NCBI GenBank assembly: GCA_026874595.1
Contig: CM049317.1
Coordinates: 12,034,382-12,098,381 of the forward strand
Length of the DNA: 64,000 nucleotides
Source: Sipunculus nudus
Taxonomy: Eukaryota > Annelida > Sipuncula > Golfingiida > Sipunculidae
Direction: 5' to 3'
The notes under the pieces are model-generated. The model was given only the letters and a program-made list of their open reading frames with translations. It searched no databases and was not told the DNA's origin. Shown here one piece after another: positions 1 through 11,819 of this stretch (the stretch's first letter is position 1; the number at the start of each line of letters is the position of its first letter). Made by a program: the position numbers and the translations under genes.

Positions 1-299
1 TCCATAGTCCCCTAAAAGCATTTTTTTTCTCTTGTGGCATTTTTTTTTCTCTTTTTTGTTATTATTTACACTTCAGGCATTCAGAATAGAAGAGTCTCTG
101 TGCCATATAAATACCAGGGAACATATATCTAGGGATATTATTTCTAGCATTTCTCCTTAGATAATTGCCCGGGCTGTTTACATCTGGGGGCAATTGTCTC
201 AAGTGATAATTGTCTTAGTGACATATGTGGGTCGGTTGTATATATCTTAGTTTAAATTGTCTGAGAAAAGTAATTGTCTGAGGGTAATGGGCTTGCCTA

Positions 300-690
300 A
301 TTTTACTCTTGCAGTTATAAATATAAGCAGTTTTTTTTTATTTAGATATTCTTCAAATGAGTACTGTTTTTGCAGAGATTATACTTATGTGTATATCTGC
401 TATATTGTGTATAACCTCAGATTTGTATAATGTGTATGTTAGCTAATAAATTCAGCTGTGATTTTTTTAAACCACATAGCAAGGTCAAATGGTTCTTAAA
501 TCAGACACTGACTCATTCTTTGTGACAAACTTCATGCAAGTTTAATCAATTGTTATCAATGGTGCACACATAATCTTTAACATAGTTTACATATACAGGA
601 GTGGATGCATTTCATGTTGACCTTACCAAGACGGCTGATAAACCATTACACTTTGTACGCGTCCTTGTCTGTATGACATCAGCTAGAGGG
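300..690 (+). repeat. Diverged direct repeat, copy 1 (copy 2 near 1950-2290)
   Basis: The two segments share a collinear series of words: tattctt/gaagata, 'tgtataacctc', 'cacatagcaaggt', 'gtttacata', and 'gctgataaaccatta' against 'gactgataaatcatta'. The spacing is similar and there are many mismatches. It looks like an old dispersed repeat or segmental duplication. No coding content is evident. Confidence 0.45.
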
Positions 691-949
691 CATTACATCT
701 TTACATCCACTGCTTTTTTAGGTCGTTAGCAAGTTCACAAATATGATGTGGCTAACAGCAAAAGAAACATCATCAGAAATATCATGCGTTATCACTTTTA
801 TTTGGACAGGGGTTCTGTAGTATATCAATATTTACTTCATATGTGTCAGTATAAATTTTTTCAGTAGACATATGAGTTATAACACGGGTATGATATAATC
901 TGCATATCATGGTCATTTGACATATATGCAGTTTGAATGGTTCTGAATG

Positions 950-953
<4 letters not shown>

Positions 954-1002
<49 letters not shown>
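954..1002. repeat. (TA)n microsatellite
   Basis: Uninterrupted TA dinucleotide run. Open frames reading Tyr-Ile repeats across it are artefacts. Confidence 0.95.
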
Positions 1003-1006
<4 letters not shown>

Positions 1007-1949
1007 CCTTTCCATACATGTACATTTTGCCCGCTACCAAGGACCGGTCTCCATTAACTCTTGGATGAAGAGACCTCACATGTTTGGTATATACCTTAGC
1101 CCTCAGTCTTAACCCCGGAAGGCGGCCAGAACGGGACGTGAACCCATAACCTTGCGCCCAACACCATCCATAAAATCATAAATCAGAACAATACTCTAAT
1201 TCTTGCTAATTTTTTTTTATTAATGATAAAATATATCCAGGCTTTGGCAGTATATGACGATGCTTTCTTTTGCCATCTGGAGAACTTCAAACTCTTGCTA
1301 AATCTGCGACTGTGAATGGTAAGTGACCTTGGTTCCAGCCACCAAATCATGAATAAATCGAAGCATAACATGTTACATTTATATAGGGTATCATATATCT
1401 ACGATCCAAAATAAATAAACTTTGACCTCCTTTCACGGAAAACGTTTTAAAAAAATTTTAGTTAAAATGTCAATTAATCATTTAAGTCAGTCGGAGTAAA
1501 TCCTTTCAACTGGTCTTTGGGGGGTCACTGGGGACTGCAACGTCTGCCTTCTTTGCATGTGTGGCAGTCTGTCCTGAGCGCTAACGTTTAGAATGGAAGT
1601 GTAAAACTTCCTCATGCTCGCAACCTAAGGCGGTCGTACGTTTCTGAGAATCATTTAAAAAAATATGTAGAGCAAACGGTGGTCAGTTGTTTCTCCTGGA
1701 ATATCCAGTATTGTTGGTCATTTTTAATAGATATACTATACGGTTTAACGATATATACATCAATAAAGTATTTATAAATAGCAATAATATAACTTAAAAA
1801 CTAATAGATTTTTTTATCGTGTTTTACGGTTAAAGGGGAATATTATCATTCGAAGTCCGCAGGCAATATAATCGGGATGCAGCCTGCGGGTATACCAAGG
1901 TTTGAATAGCTGCTGCACTGATACCAACTTTTCAACATTTTTTGTTGGC

Positions 1950-2290
1950 GAGGTGTTCTTGTTATTTGAAGATACTCTTTATATAAAGGTTGTTGTTCCT
2001 TAAGGGACTATATTTTTGTGTGCAGAATATATACTTGTTTATGTATCTGTATAACCTCTGACTGTATTTGCATAATATGTGTAGATGGTTATCAAATCGT
2101 AGTCACATAGCAAGGTTACATTGTATATAAAAGATCACGACCAAATTTATGACACAGGTCCTATCAGCCTAATCATGCTTTATCAGACGGTTCGCACATA
2201 CTCGTTTACATAGGTGTTACAGGCAGTAGTGAGTGTGTTTATATGGACCTTTTGTCAGCCGACTGATAAATCATTATAAGTTCTGTTAAT
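1950..2290 (+). repeat. Diverged direct repeat, copy 2
   Basis: This is the partner of 300-690, in the same orientation with the same order of shared words. The divergence suggests an old element. The family was not identified. Confidence 0.45.
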
Positions 2291-4672
2291 AATTAGAACA
2301 TCTAAAAAGGCTTCCCGAAGCTGTGTCAGGGATAAAACATCTTAGATGACAATATATGTAATCCTTAAGAGAAAGCTTTAAGTATACTTTAATAACAATT
2401 TCTTTTAATGTTACTTTTTTTTCAAAAGAAAAATAAAAAAGTATATGTTTTTGTATTTTTTTTAATTTATAAAAACTGTTGCTGTAAGATTGGTGGGTGT
2501 ATACAATGGGAGCACACAAACCAACAAGACCTAATAGGCCCAGGAAGGTTGTTCGTTTTACGTTATCCCTGCCGCCCTGCATCAGTATCCATTCATTCTT
2601 GGGTGGAGAGAGCGCCCCTGTGGTAAATATTTTGGTGAGCAATCTTACCACGGAAAGCGGTCAGAACGAGGCGAGAGGAATTTCGAATTTAGAAACCTCT
2701 TGGGGAATGTATTTGGTCAATTTAAGATTTAATTTTGAAAATTAATTATATATATATTTACGGTTTAAGGCCAATGTTTTGTGGTTTCGCTTTATATATA
2801 CCAATATGTTCTATATATACAACTATACTGATATGGTACTAACATTTATTCACACCAATGCAGCCATACTGTCTAAAATAATAAAAACATACGTATGCAT
2901 GTATAAAACGGCATGCAACTTTAATTCCAAACATTCCCGCCCTGATATGCTATCAATGGATACGCTTTCATCTGTATGTTTGACCTGTTTAACTAATTAA
3001 CAGTACATTTTATGACTTGCCAGGCGCTCTTTATCTAGTTGTTAGTGGTGAAGAACAAAGGTTCAAATGAACTGAAGGGACCAAAATAAATTATTAAAAA
3101 GAGGAAGGAGGTATTCGTAATACCAAGGGTTGAACATATGATATAAAAAGCATATATGATAGGGACCATGAAAGAATGGTTGTAATTTCGAGGTGGCGGC
3201 TCTACTAAGATGGTCGTTAGGAGAGGTTATATATGTTTATTGATATACACACTGTTTGATATTCGCTTTATATTTCAGTCACGTGGGTTCTTTATAGCTC
3301 AGTCATCTTTGCTTATCTAATTGATTACCAGTTCAGAGGCTATATTTTTTAAATGCAGACTGTGGGTATAACAAGGTTTTTGCATAACGAAGATAAGAAC
3401 TTCTTTTTTGCCGGGCTGACCTTTGCTTAAGAAAATTGATTACATGTTGAATTCAGGAATGAGTTTACATGAACATAACACACAAAGCATTCGCGTTAGG
3501 AACAGACAATCTTTTTACCGACACCGCTGTATACAACGCACGATGTCGCCTTATCATTTTTGGTACTTTGATCACATACCCCTGCATAGAGATTGTTGGT
3601 ACTTTGATCGCATGCCTCTGCATAGCGAGTTCTTATTCTGCTACACATATGTATCAACCAGGTACACCGGACAAATGTACCTAAAGTGTATCTATACAAA
3701 CAGGGACAATTTTACTTTATTACATGTTTGATGTTTTCTTGAATCACAGCAGCGTCAACACCTATTGGTCACTTTTCATGCAAGTTCTTTGCCCACCTTT
3801 GGGTCATTTCAGGGATATAACCCTACATAAGAATACATTTGGTATGCTTAAACCCTTGTTATAAAATATAAAAAAAGTATTCATGATATTTCATTTACAA
3901 TTTAAAATTTAATCTATACAAATAACCAGAAAGATGACGGTGAGTGTTAAAGTATATCATTGTGTAGGGAATACACTATGGTGCATGATATCTGGTTCTT
4001 GCTTTTGTATCCTAAACTTGAAACACAGTAGAGCAGCTGTAAAGTGTTATCATAAACGTAATTTAAATAATAATTATAATGTTCAGTACAGGAAACATTT
4101 AAATCGATCACACAGTGTAAAAAAAAAAAAAAAAAAAACGAAAAAAGGGTATTCTCCAGGAATGAATCTTGCCTTTACGGCGTTACTTTGATCATATGTC
4201 TCCGCAAATGCGAAATTTCTGAAGTATCAAATATGTACACACGTTTTAAACAGACATTCATGACATTTACTGATCGTATTTTTACATGATAACGGCAAAT
4301 ATGCTGACGTCTAACATGTTTCATATCCTTGCATCACAGCAGCAGTCATATATACTCGTTGCCTTGTATTCAAATTAAATTTTCGCTTATTAATGGGCGT
4401 ACCAATATACAATAGACAATATGTAATACACATGCATACACTTTAGTGCAGAAAAAATACTTATGAAATATATTAACTATATAGGTCGACAAAAAATAAT
4501 AAAAGATTACTTTTGTACCTCGTTTTACGTAAATTAATTTTACCATTATAATATTAATTTCTTAATTTGTTCATTTTAAATCCGTGAACGACAGCAAAAA
4601 TATCATAAGTCTTGCACATCGCGTTGAATGCTCTTCAAATTATTCTTACATTCCCAGGAGAACACGCGTATC

Positions 4673-5346
4673 TTAAAGCTGAACCAAATGTTCCAGGTCA
4701 AGGAAAGGATCTTTGTTCGGGAACTTCTTATCTCTTATCACAAAGTGCATCGGAAATTCTGTTGCCGGAGAAACATACATGTTCCGACTGAGGTGATACT
4801 CTGCTATTTTCACTCCATTACAATTTCTCGTGGTTTTGTCCATGGAAAATTCCTAAAAGTTACACAATATATTATATATTTCTCAAACTCTACAGCACAT
4901 TACTTCTCTGTGAATATTGCATGCACTTTTTTCAAATGTCTCTTACTTTACTGAATATGCTTTAATATATATTGCAACATTATCGCTGTTCACCGAAAAA
5001 TCGAAATTTAAGCTATTATCTATCTCAAAACTAGAACAATTACCAAAATTATAATGTGTCTCCATTCATTAAATTATATTGAGTTGAAATTGCACTAAAT
5101 AATGTATCAAAACATTTTAGTTTTACTCTATATCAATAGGTCGAAAGACCAGTTGAAATATTTAAAAAAAAATAAATAAAAATCTACCTTTAAAATATAT
5201 TGTCTCTCTTGTTCTGTCTCCTTCCACGTTGGGTCAGACCATTCAAACAATATTTCAAGTGCATCAACACCGGTGATGAGGGCTTTGGTAAATGCATCGG
5301 TCAGTCGCACACATGTTTCATTACCATCGAGATGTCCATGAAGATA
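4673..5346 (-). CDS. Lectin receptor 1, exons 7-8: end of cytoplasmic tail
   Basis: Exon 7 (5346-5188, 53 aa, YLHGHLDGNETC...) and exon 8 (4852-4673, 59 aa plus TAA) are both phase 0. Exon 8 follows the acceptor ttttag and ends FLDLEHLVQL before the stop. Exon 8 lacks its own start codon and is easily missed. Together they could form a UPA-like module after ZU5, as in UNC5 and PIDD, but I cannot show that. No death domain is visible. Confidence 0.75.
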
Positions 5347-8300
5347 CTACAAATATAAAACGATCGTTTCTGTAAGTTTCATAAATGTATCTCTAACAGC
5401 CTGCTGAACATGGCAAACATGAGCCGTCGTTGTAGGTGTTTCTGATAATCTGTAATCTATCTGATAAGGGTAGTAACGGTAAATACTAAATCACGCAAAT
5501 GTCTAGGATTTCGTAAGAGTGTTAGCGAAAAGTGTAGTCGGGCGACTTACGTTGAGATAGTCACTCAAATTGTTGCAAGTTCTAATGAGGTAGACAGAAA
5601 TATATAATTTTTGATTTTTCTCCTCTTCATGGTCTTGGTTATAAAAGAAAGCAGCTGTTCTATTGTAGTAATCATCCACGTTTTCTCTTTTTGAGAGAGC
5701 GAACGTATATGAGGCCTGCGTGTTGTCAGCATAAATTACGAGATTGGGATCACTTTCGATATATTTAACATCGGTTATCCATGTAAGATGTCCGTCCTCA
5801 TTGACTGACGCCTTAAACGCTTGGAGTTTATGTGGTTTCTTCAATGCATGTTCAAATTCAACCTTCACTGGGATGCCACTATGCAAACCTTGTAATTCAA
5901 CGACTGGCACAATAAGAAAGTATTCAGAAGAAAGCTGATAGGTCTCGGCTTCCATGTCTGAGTGTACCTGACAAATTATTTTCAGAATCTCACTTTCAGG
6001 AATTGTCCTTTCCTGGATTTTTAGTCGAATATCTGACAATCTGTTGCTCAGGATCCCTCCTTCACTTGAAAAGCTTCCTTCCATTATAAGATTTGCGCTC
6101 CTGTTAAACATAGATGTTGCCTGTGTTCCCAATAAGGGTCGCCCTTCTTCAGATAATCCCTTGGATTGATTCATCGTTGTATCATATAAACCTCTGTCTG
6201 CATTAAATTGCTGGGGATTCCATGCCTGTGACACTTGATGTCGGCTCTTGCCCTTTAAAAGAAGACAAATGAGGCATAACTTACTATCGCAAGCAGCAAT
6301 GTGTTCTCTACATCAAAATTTCTAACGCGACTTTAATTATTTTTTTAATATTATGACCATGTCAAAGTGTGAGAACCCTGTACATTTTTATTGTTGGCAT
6401 CACTATAGTGATGGGAATAGTTCTGGGATTTATAAATCTGAAACGTGACAGCATAGCCTTACGTTTTGGTCTTTTATCCTTATTTTATATAAATTTGCAT
6501 TATCTGAACTGTTTCTAAGAGGGGATCACGTGTATTTCCTGCCGACATTAAGATGTCATCTTCTTCAGGTTTCTTAGAATGTTTTGTCTTCCGGGCGGTA
6601 AATATATATATATACTTTGTTATTTTTTTCTCAGTTTTCGAACACATTTTGAAATCAACACAAAACATAGCATTGTATTAACCATGCGTGGGTGAAGATA
6701 GCATTACGTATGTTTTATATATTATCTTACAGAAAGGGTATACATTATATGGATTGATTTAGAACGTACCTGATAGGGTCCGTTCCTTTTCATCTTGATA
6801 TATAGGCAAATAATTGCAATGATACAGACTATGAAGATCGGAACTGTTACGCCAACAATTACCCCAGTCATCTTTTTACCTTTAATATAAATAGAAATTC
6901 ATACAACAGATTTACAAAGCTTTCACGCGCAATAAGTGAATTTAAGTTTGTCTTTTACATCTTACATCTTTTTTGATTTTCTGTTTCCATTGTAATTCAC
7001 TAAACAACCAGTCATGTTCGCATTTCCTTAGTTAAACGGTATAGCAAAAGGTATGAACCAATGAAAATGTATTTAACCTGCATGATTCTGTGATTTATCT
7101 TCTGCTCTCTGCTCTGGGTAAGCTTCCGTATTCAGATGGCCATCATTTGTTGTTAGTCCTTTCAGTATCGGAAACACGATCATATTAATGATTATATACT
7201 ATTTGCATAACATTTGTGTACTTTCCTCTGATTTATTTTGTATCCTAACGAGGAGGTTGGACTTATTAGTTTTACATCAAAACTGTTTAGTGGAAACGTC
7301 TAGGAGAGAACCAAATCTTCTCGTGTAAAACTTAAAGAAATATATTTTACATAATTATAATATTTATAATAAATTTCAATATTTATTTTATTTAAATATT
7401 TATATAAATTGTGTTATTCTAAAGGTCATATTGGTTCATACCGTAAGTCTGTCTATATTTAGATACATTCTCTTGTGGTTCCTCAGTTACAGGTGAAACG
7501 TGATGACATCGCCAATGGTGCTCAGCCCCACAATACTCAGTCTTCCATTTGATGCTCCCTGTGGTGTCCGTGTACTGAACGGCACAGTTTCCATCGGGAG
7601 AAGGCTGCTGTGAAGCCCATTTCATTTGAAAAGTATCTTCACCTTCTGTGACCAAATAAAGATCAAAATATAATTACTTAAAATGATGTCGAAAAGCTCC
7701 ATCACTGTTACTTGTTTAATACAATCATACCTGCATGGTTTACAGAGTCTTTTGACAAAATAGGAACAAGCTTTAATCATAAGTATGCCCACTGTTGTTG
7801 CCCACAGTTGTTCCTGTAGTGGTTGGAATGCATCTTATTTATTTGGTCTTATGCTCATATGTCTCTGCAGTAATGGATAAGTTTTTTTTTATGATCTGAA
7901 GTTCACTTTTCATCTACATTTGTTCATATCCTCACCTCTCCCATTGTGACTATATAGATACCAATCTTCCCGTCGCAGTCCAACCCAAAGTCGCATACAA
8001 CTGAATTTAAGATTTTTATAAAGTGTTTTAAGTTCCTTCATCACTTCTGGTGATCGCACCATCGCTAATACCAGGCCCCTCTGCTTACACAGATGCTTTG
8101 CCTCATACCAGTTATTTACTGCACATTGGTAAGAAAAGGTCCGGTTAAAAACTATGAAACATCCAGCATCTGAATCCTTGCAGACATATTTTCCTGTCAA
8201 ATAAAGACAATTTGCAACAATCAATGCTGTACAGTCAACCCTTGATATAATCAAAACAATTTGTATATAAATTTATACACATTGTTGTGAATATTGCATT

Positions 8301-9810
8301 CGTTATTCCTAATTGCAATTTACACAGCAAAAGCTAAAAGGTACCAGTTGCATCGCATAATGCTCCAACTGAGTTTCTGTTGCACTCTTCGGCTTCAAGT
8401 AAACCGTCTCGAAGATGAAAAGCACCACAATGCATTGTTCTTCGCCAGTTTTGTTGAGCGAAACTTTTATCTACAGCAACGATTGCAACATTAACCAATT
8501 GTTATTTATTTATGCCAAATTTATATAAATAAAAATTACAACTAATATACAAATGTCCCTTCAATGTTACTTTTTACTGTTAATTAAAAGTATCTGTGTA
8601 TTGGTGTATGTTTTACTAATTCCACTTTTATAAAAAAAGAAAATTAAAGCATTTCATTGAGAGAGGAAGAAACAAAGAGAAAATGAAAATATACGAACTT
8701 GATCACATAAACGCATATTATAATAAATGCAATCATTATAAATGCAGTTAGAAAGACTCTTAAGTGTGCTGATTTTGTTCCAATATTGAATATCACTTTT
8801 GGTCATTTTAGGATATGTATTATGGATCTTACCGACAGGCCGATCATCTAACCACTTCCATGTCGGATATCTAGACTTCTGAAGCGGAAGCCACAGTTGC
8901 AAACCAAGTAAGTTTCCATTTTTAGTTAATGGAAAGTTGAAGCCGTCTCCTTTTCCAGTACACTTGTCAAACGCTTTCTTCCAGGACAATTTCCCGTAAA
9001 TTACAACAGATCCTTTTCCGGGTTCTTGAAGAAAATAAAACTGATTTGCTCGTTTGTTTGTTTTACCTTGAGACATTCGTGCATAATACAGCAATAAGTT
9101 TACGTCATTTAAAAATGACTCAAATAATATTTATTTATACTGCGGTTTGAAATGCAAATAGTATTTCTCACTATATCATTAAGAAATGTCAATACTATAT
9201 ATCATTGAGGAAAGCATTAAATCTATTTACCAGTGCAAATTGCAAATGATAAAAACATTTCTCTAAGCGGGATTTCCCCACTTTACACTTAGAATTAGTA
9301 TATGTCCCTATTTTATTCACCTCTGTCATTATTAGCAAATACGCCTTTCACAAGGTCTATGATACACTGGTATTTCGTTTCGCGTTACACATCTAAATGA
9401 AAGTTATAATGAAATCCAAACGTGATAACATAGCATTTAGCTGCAAGATCAGGTAATATCTGGTATAAAACGGGGAAAGTCTTGTAAGATATCATTGTGT
9501 AGCCTTACAGTGTGAATGGAGGCCTTATTGCTCGTTATATTCATATATTGATCAATCGCAATCATAGTGATCCTTTCACAAATGAGACACAATGAATATG
9601 AAAAAAAAGAAAAATTTAGGATTGCGTGAGGCCAATATGCATGAAGACCATTACTAATGTTCTGTTTAAAAACTACTATATTAAAATAGCATTAACTATG
9701 CACATGCAAACTTGGTGTTCCGTATTTCACTTACCTGAAGTTACTACTAGATATAAGCATGCAAAAATGAAGGGCCTTAACCCCATCAGGTATAAATGGT
9801 GGTGATCCAT
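4673..9810 (-). CDS. Type I membrane C-type-lectin receptor with a ZU5-like cytoplasmic tail (8 exons, 686 aa)
   Basis: Exons on the minus strand in order are 9810-9735, 9066-8695, 8193-7936, 7645-7442, 6879-6770, 6252-5551, 5346-5188 and 4852-4673. All junctions are AG/GT. The first four introns are phase 1 and the last three are phase 0. The lengths sum to 2061 nt ending in TAA, with no internal stop. The product has a signal peptide (aa 1-25), one C-type-lectin-like domain (about 27-149), a second long-form one (about 150-290), a single membrane segment (about 307-331) and a 355-aa tail. None of the usual calcium or sugar motifs (EPN, QPD, WND) is present, so ligand binding may be calcium-independent. 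I infer a cell-surface recognition receptor. The ATG opens a clear signal peptide, which fixes the start. The model was assembled by eye. Confidence 0.85.
5551..6252 (-). CDS. Lectin receptor 1, exon 6: tail with ZU5-like domain
   Basis: This 702-nt phase-0 exon encodes 234 aa. After a low-complexity linker it holds a beta-rich region beginning near IPESEILKIICQV, continuing YFLIVPVVELQG, GIPVKVEFEHAL, then EDGHLTWI. The order (an IP-x-E-x-I start, a PVVEL strand, a PVKVEFEHA strand) resembles the ZU5 domain of UNC5, ankyrin and PIDD-type proteins. That assignment is inference by pattern and needs a profile search. SEYFLI formally fits an ITIM-like pattern but lies inside the fold, so it is probably structural. 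The donor GTAAGT at 5550 is strong. Confidence 0.7.
6770..6879 (-). CDS. Lectin receptor 1, exon 5: transmembrane segment
   Basis: A 110-nt exon, entering in phase 1 and leaving in phase 0, encodes GKKM followed by about 24 hydrophobic residues (TGVIVGVTVPIFIVCIIA...) and a basic stop-transfer KMKR. This sets type I topology, with the lectin domains outside the cell. The switch from phase 1 to phase 0 marks the border between ectodomain and tail modules. Confidence 0.85.
7442..8193 (-). CDS. Lectin receptor 1, exons 3-4: second C-type-lectin-like domain (long form)
   Basis: Two phase-1 exons (8193-7936 and 7645-7442). The N-terminal half has an extra Cys pair (VCKDSDAGC), W-x2-A-x3-C and LWVGLRREDW, which fits the WIGL-type core. 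The C-terminal half has MKWASQQPSPDGNCAVQY, WKTEYCGAEHHWRCHH and a short stalk. QPS replaces EPN, and the WND position is WKT. The cysteine spacing matches the long-form fold. The 290-bp intron between the halves holds nothing notable. Confidence 0.85.
8695..9066 (-). CDS. Lectin receptor 1, exon 2: first C-type-lectin-like domain
   Basis: This 372-nt phase-1/1 exon encodes a whole domain of about 123 aa. It has W-x3-F-x2-C near the start, a hydrophobic core LQLWLPL, a WKWLDDRPVG segment where ligand-loop residues normally lie, and a C-terminal pattern C-x4-C-x7-C ending LCDQ. It lacks EPN/QPD and WND. The donor was taken as GTATAT at 8694, because it gives phase 1 matching the next acceptor. 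A GTTCGT three bases earlier would break the frame. Confidence 0.8.
9735..9810 (-). CDS. Lectin receptor 1, exon 1: signal peptide
   Basis: The ATG is at 9810-9808. The 25 residues begin MDHHHLYLMGLRPF and run into a hydrophobic core (FIFACLYLVV) before TS. The donor GTAAGT leaves one base (G), which with GT from the next exon makes Gly. This is the typical phase-1 junction between a signal peptide and a lectin domain. Confidence 0.85.
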
Positions 9811-10400
9811 ATCTGTAGAATTCCAGGACAACTTGCCGCTGTTAAATCCGTCTTGTCGTACAGGACAAGTGGTACCCTCCGTCCTCACTATACTCTATAC
9901 ATATCAAAGTACATGTTGCTTTATCGTGCTATCGAGTGTTTCTTTGTATACTCACGTATCAGTTAATGTTTAACGCAGCCTCATAAATAGAACAGTATAA
10001 ACAGCGTGTGTTCTTATTGCAATGTTGAACTCATCATATACGCAGATCAGGTGTACCTCCAATGGAAAAGCTGCGCAAGATTCTGGTAGGTTCTCACAAT
10101 TTTATACATGCAGGTTAGAAAGAGTGGATTCATCTCTTCTCCTTAGAAGAAGCTGTCTTTTTAATGAAAGGTTATTCTTAGAATCATTGTTCCCTGATAT
10201 AACGTACAATGCTCTATTGGCTTGATGTAATTTCTTGGTTCTGCATATGCCTCTACGTTTTCGGAGAGCTTCCTGTTAAATACCGATGTTTAATACTGAA
10301 TGAAACTGAACTTAGCCATATAAGCTACTTTTCTAACTTAAATACACGGTCATCTACTTTTCTAACTTATATACACGGTCATCTGGGTGCTGTTTTGGTG

Positions 10401-10404
<4 letters not shown>
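9811..10404. other. Upstream flank of lectin receptor 1
   Basis: No clear TATA box was found for the minus-strand gene. On the plus strand, an ATG at 10022 opens 21 codons up to a good donor (GTAGGT at 10086), shortly after 'aacagtataaac'. It could be a first exon of a plus-strand transcript, but its phase (1) does not fit the phase-0 array gene downstream. Confidence 0.25.

Positions 10405-10494
<90 letters not shown>
10405..10494. repeat. (TA)n microsatellite
   Basis: A TA run of about 90 bp with one TG interruption. It borders a possible small inverted-repeat element on its right. Confidence 0.95.
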
Positions 10495-10497
<3 letters not shown>

Positions 10498-11346
10498 CAC
10501 ACAGAGTAGAACTCCTGCTCACTGTCAACCCTTAATAACGGCCAGAACTTCTATTACGGTCAGATTTCTGGTCCCTGAAATCTATATAACGGTCAGGTCT
10601 TTCGGTTCCGCAGGCCAGTGAGCGCTGCAATTACGGTCGTTAGCCAACGTTGACATCACATGTACCTGTCTATTTATTAGTGCCTCATTAACAGTCAACC
10701 GCTTAACCTCATTAGTAAGATCAAATATATGGCTTTACCCCTGTGGGTGTTCTTTTGGTGCGAGTTGGATCTGCTCGACAAGTTTGTTATTTATTTAACG
10801 ATAAGAACCAGCTTGTCCCAATGATAATGTCACCATAAATACTTATCGTTGTACGGATAACTCGCCTACACATGAATTCTAATTAAACAACACGACGTGT
10901 ATGAAATGTTTGCATACTCCGTCCCGATCCCTTTAACTATTATGGTGACCATAATAAGGCACGAGGTTACTCTCAAAGAAAAGGTAAAATTGATCAAGAA
11001 GAGCAACGGGAAAGAAAACCACAGCTAGCAGAATTTTATGGCTGGCCACAATCAGGTTCAAAACATACTAAGGAAACGGAAGATTGTCGAGCAATGTGAA
11101 GAAAAAACACCAATACACTTATGCATGTCTGATTGTATGTAATGTTGGTACTGGTAATAATGATACACATAATTTTTTATGCCGTTGATTGTAATAAAGA
11201 CTTTAACTTGGTTTTGTGTTATATTTACAACCTCCCCTTTCTACTGGTCGAATCCTGAATTAAGGCCACTCCTGTATTTAGGCCACTTTTATCAAGTCCC
11301 AATAGTGACCGTTACACAGCAGTTCTACTTTACATATATGTATATA
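10495..11346. mobile_element. Possible small non-autonomous element with imperfect inverted ends
   Basis: The left end reads 'agagtagaactcctg' and the right end, reverse-complemented, reads 'aagtagaactgctg'. A related run of 'acggtca/acggcca' words follows at both ends. The segment sits exactly between two (TA)n tracts, as expected of a MITE targeting TA. No transposase is seen. Confidence 0.3.
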
Positions 11347-11378
11347 CATATAAACATATATATATATATATATGTATG

Positions 11379-11448
<70 letters not shown>
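11347..11448. repeat. (TA)n / (TATG)n microsatellite
   Basis: TA run with short TATG interruptions. Confidence 0.95.
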
Positions 11449-11449
<1 letters not shown>

Positions 11450-11819
11450 TGTGTTAATCTCTCTCAATACCAATGAGAAAATGAATGAGAGATTTCGCTG
11501 TTCTGTGGACTGACATATTTTTCTAATCTTAGCTTTTGAATAAAACAGTATGTTTTGTTAGGTATGATAAGCAGACTTATGATTAAATATATAGAAGATT
11601 CCTGCCTATTAATTTTGGGTATTAATTCCGTTATTTGGTAATGGGTGTCAGGATCTTTTGTATTTATTTAGTTATTTTAAGTTATTTCAAAGGTTTGTTG
11701 TTGCCTTTTTTTTTTAAGTTACCCGTCTAATGTTACTATTCCTCCACCTTTATCTGCTCTTGCGATCACAGTATTTTCATTGTTCTGTCTGTACGATGGA
11801 GATGACTTTTCGTTCCAGA

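Larger units (their letters stand above)
1..4672. other. Gene-poor region left of the first lectin gene
   Basis: I see no convincing exon here; the short open frames have no splice context or recognisable domain. The stretch holds a (TA)n tract, a poly-A run near 4120, and an old direct repeat described separately. No poly(A) signal for the minus-strand lectin gene was pinned down near its stop at 4673. Confidence 0.5.

Noticed and set aside
782-1079. Open frames of alternating Tyr-Ile over (TA)n tracts here and at 10.4, 11.4, 49.3 and 61.2 kb
   Set aside because: Dinucleotide repeats read as YIYI in any frame. There is no gene context.
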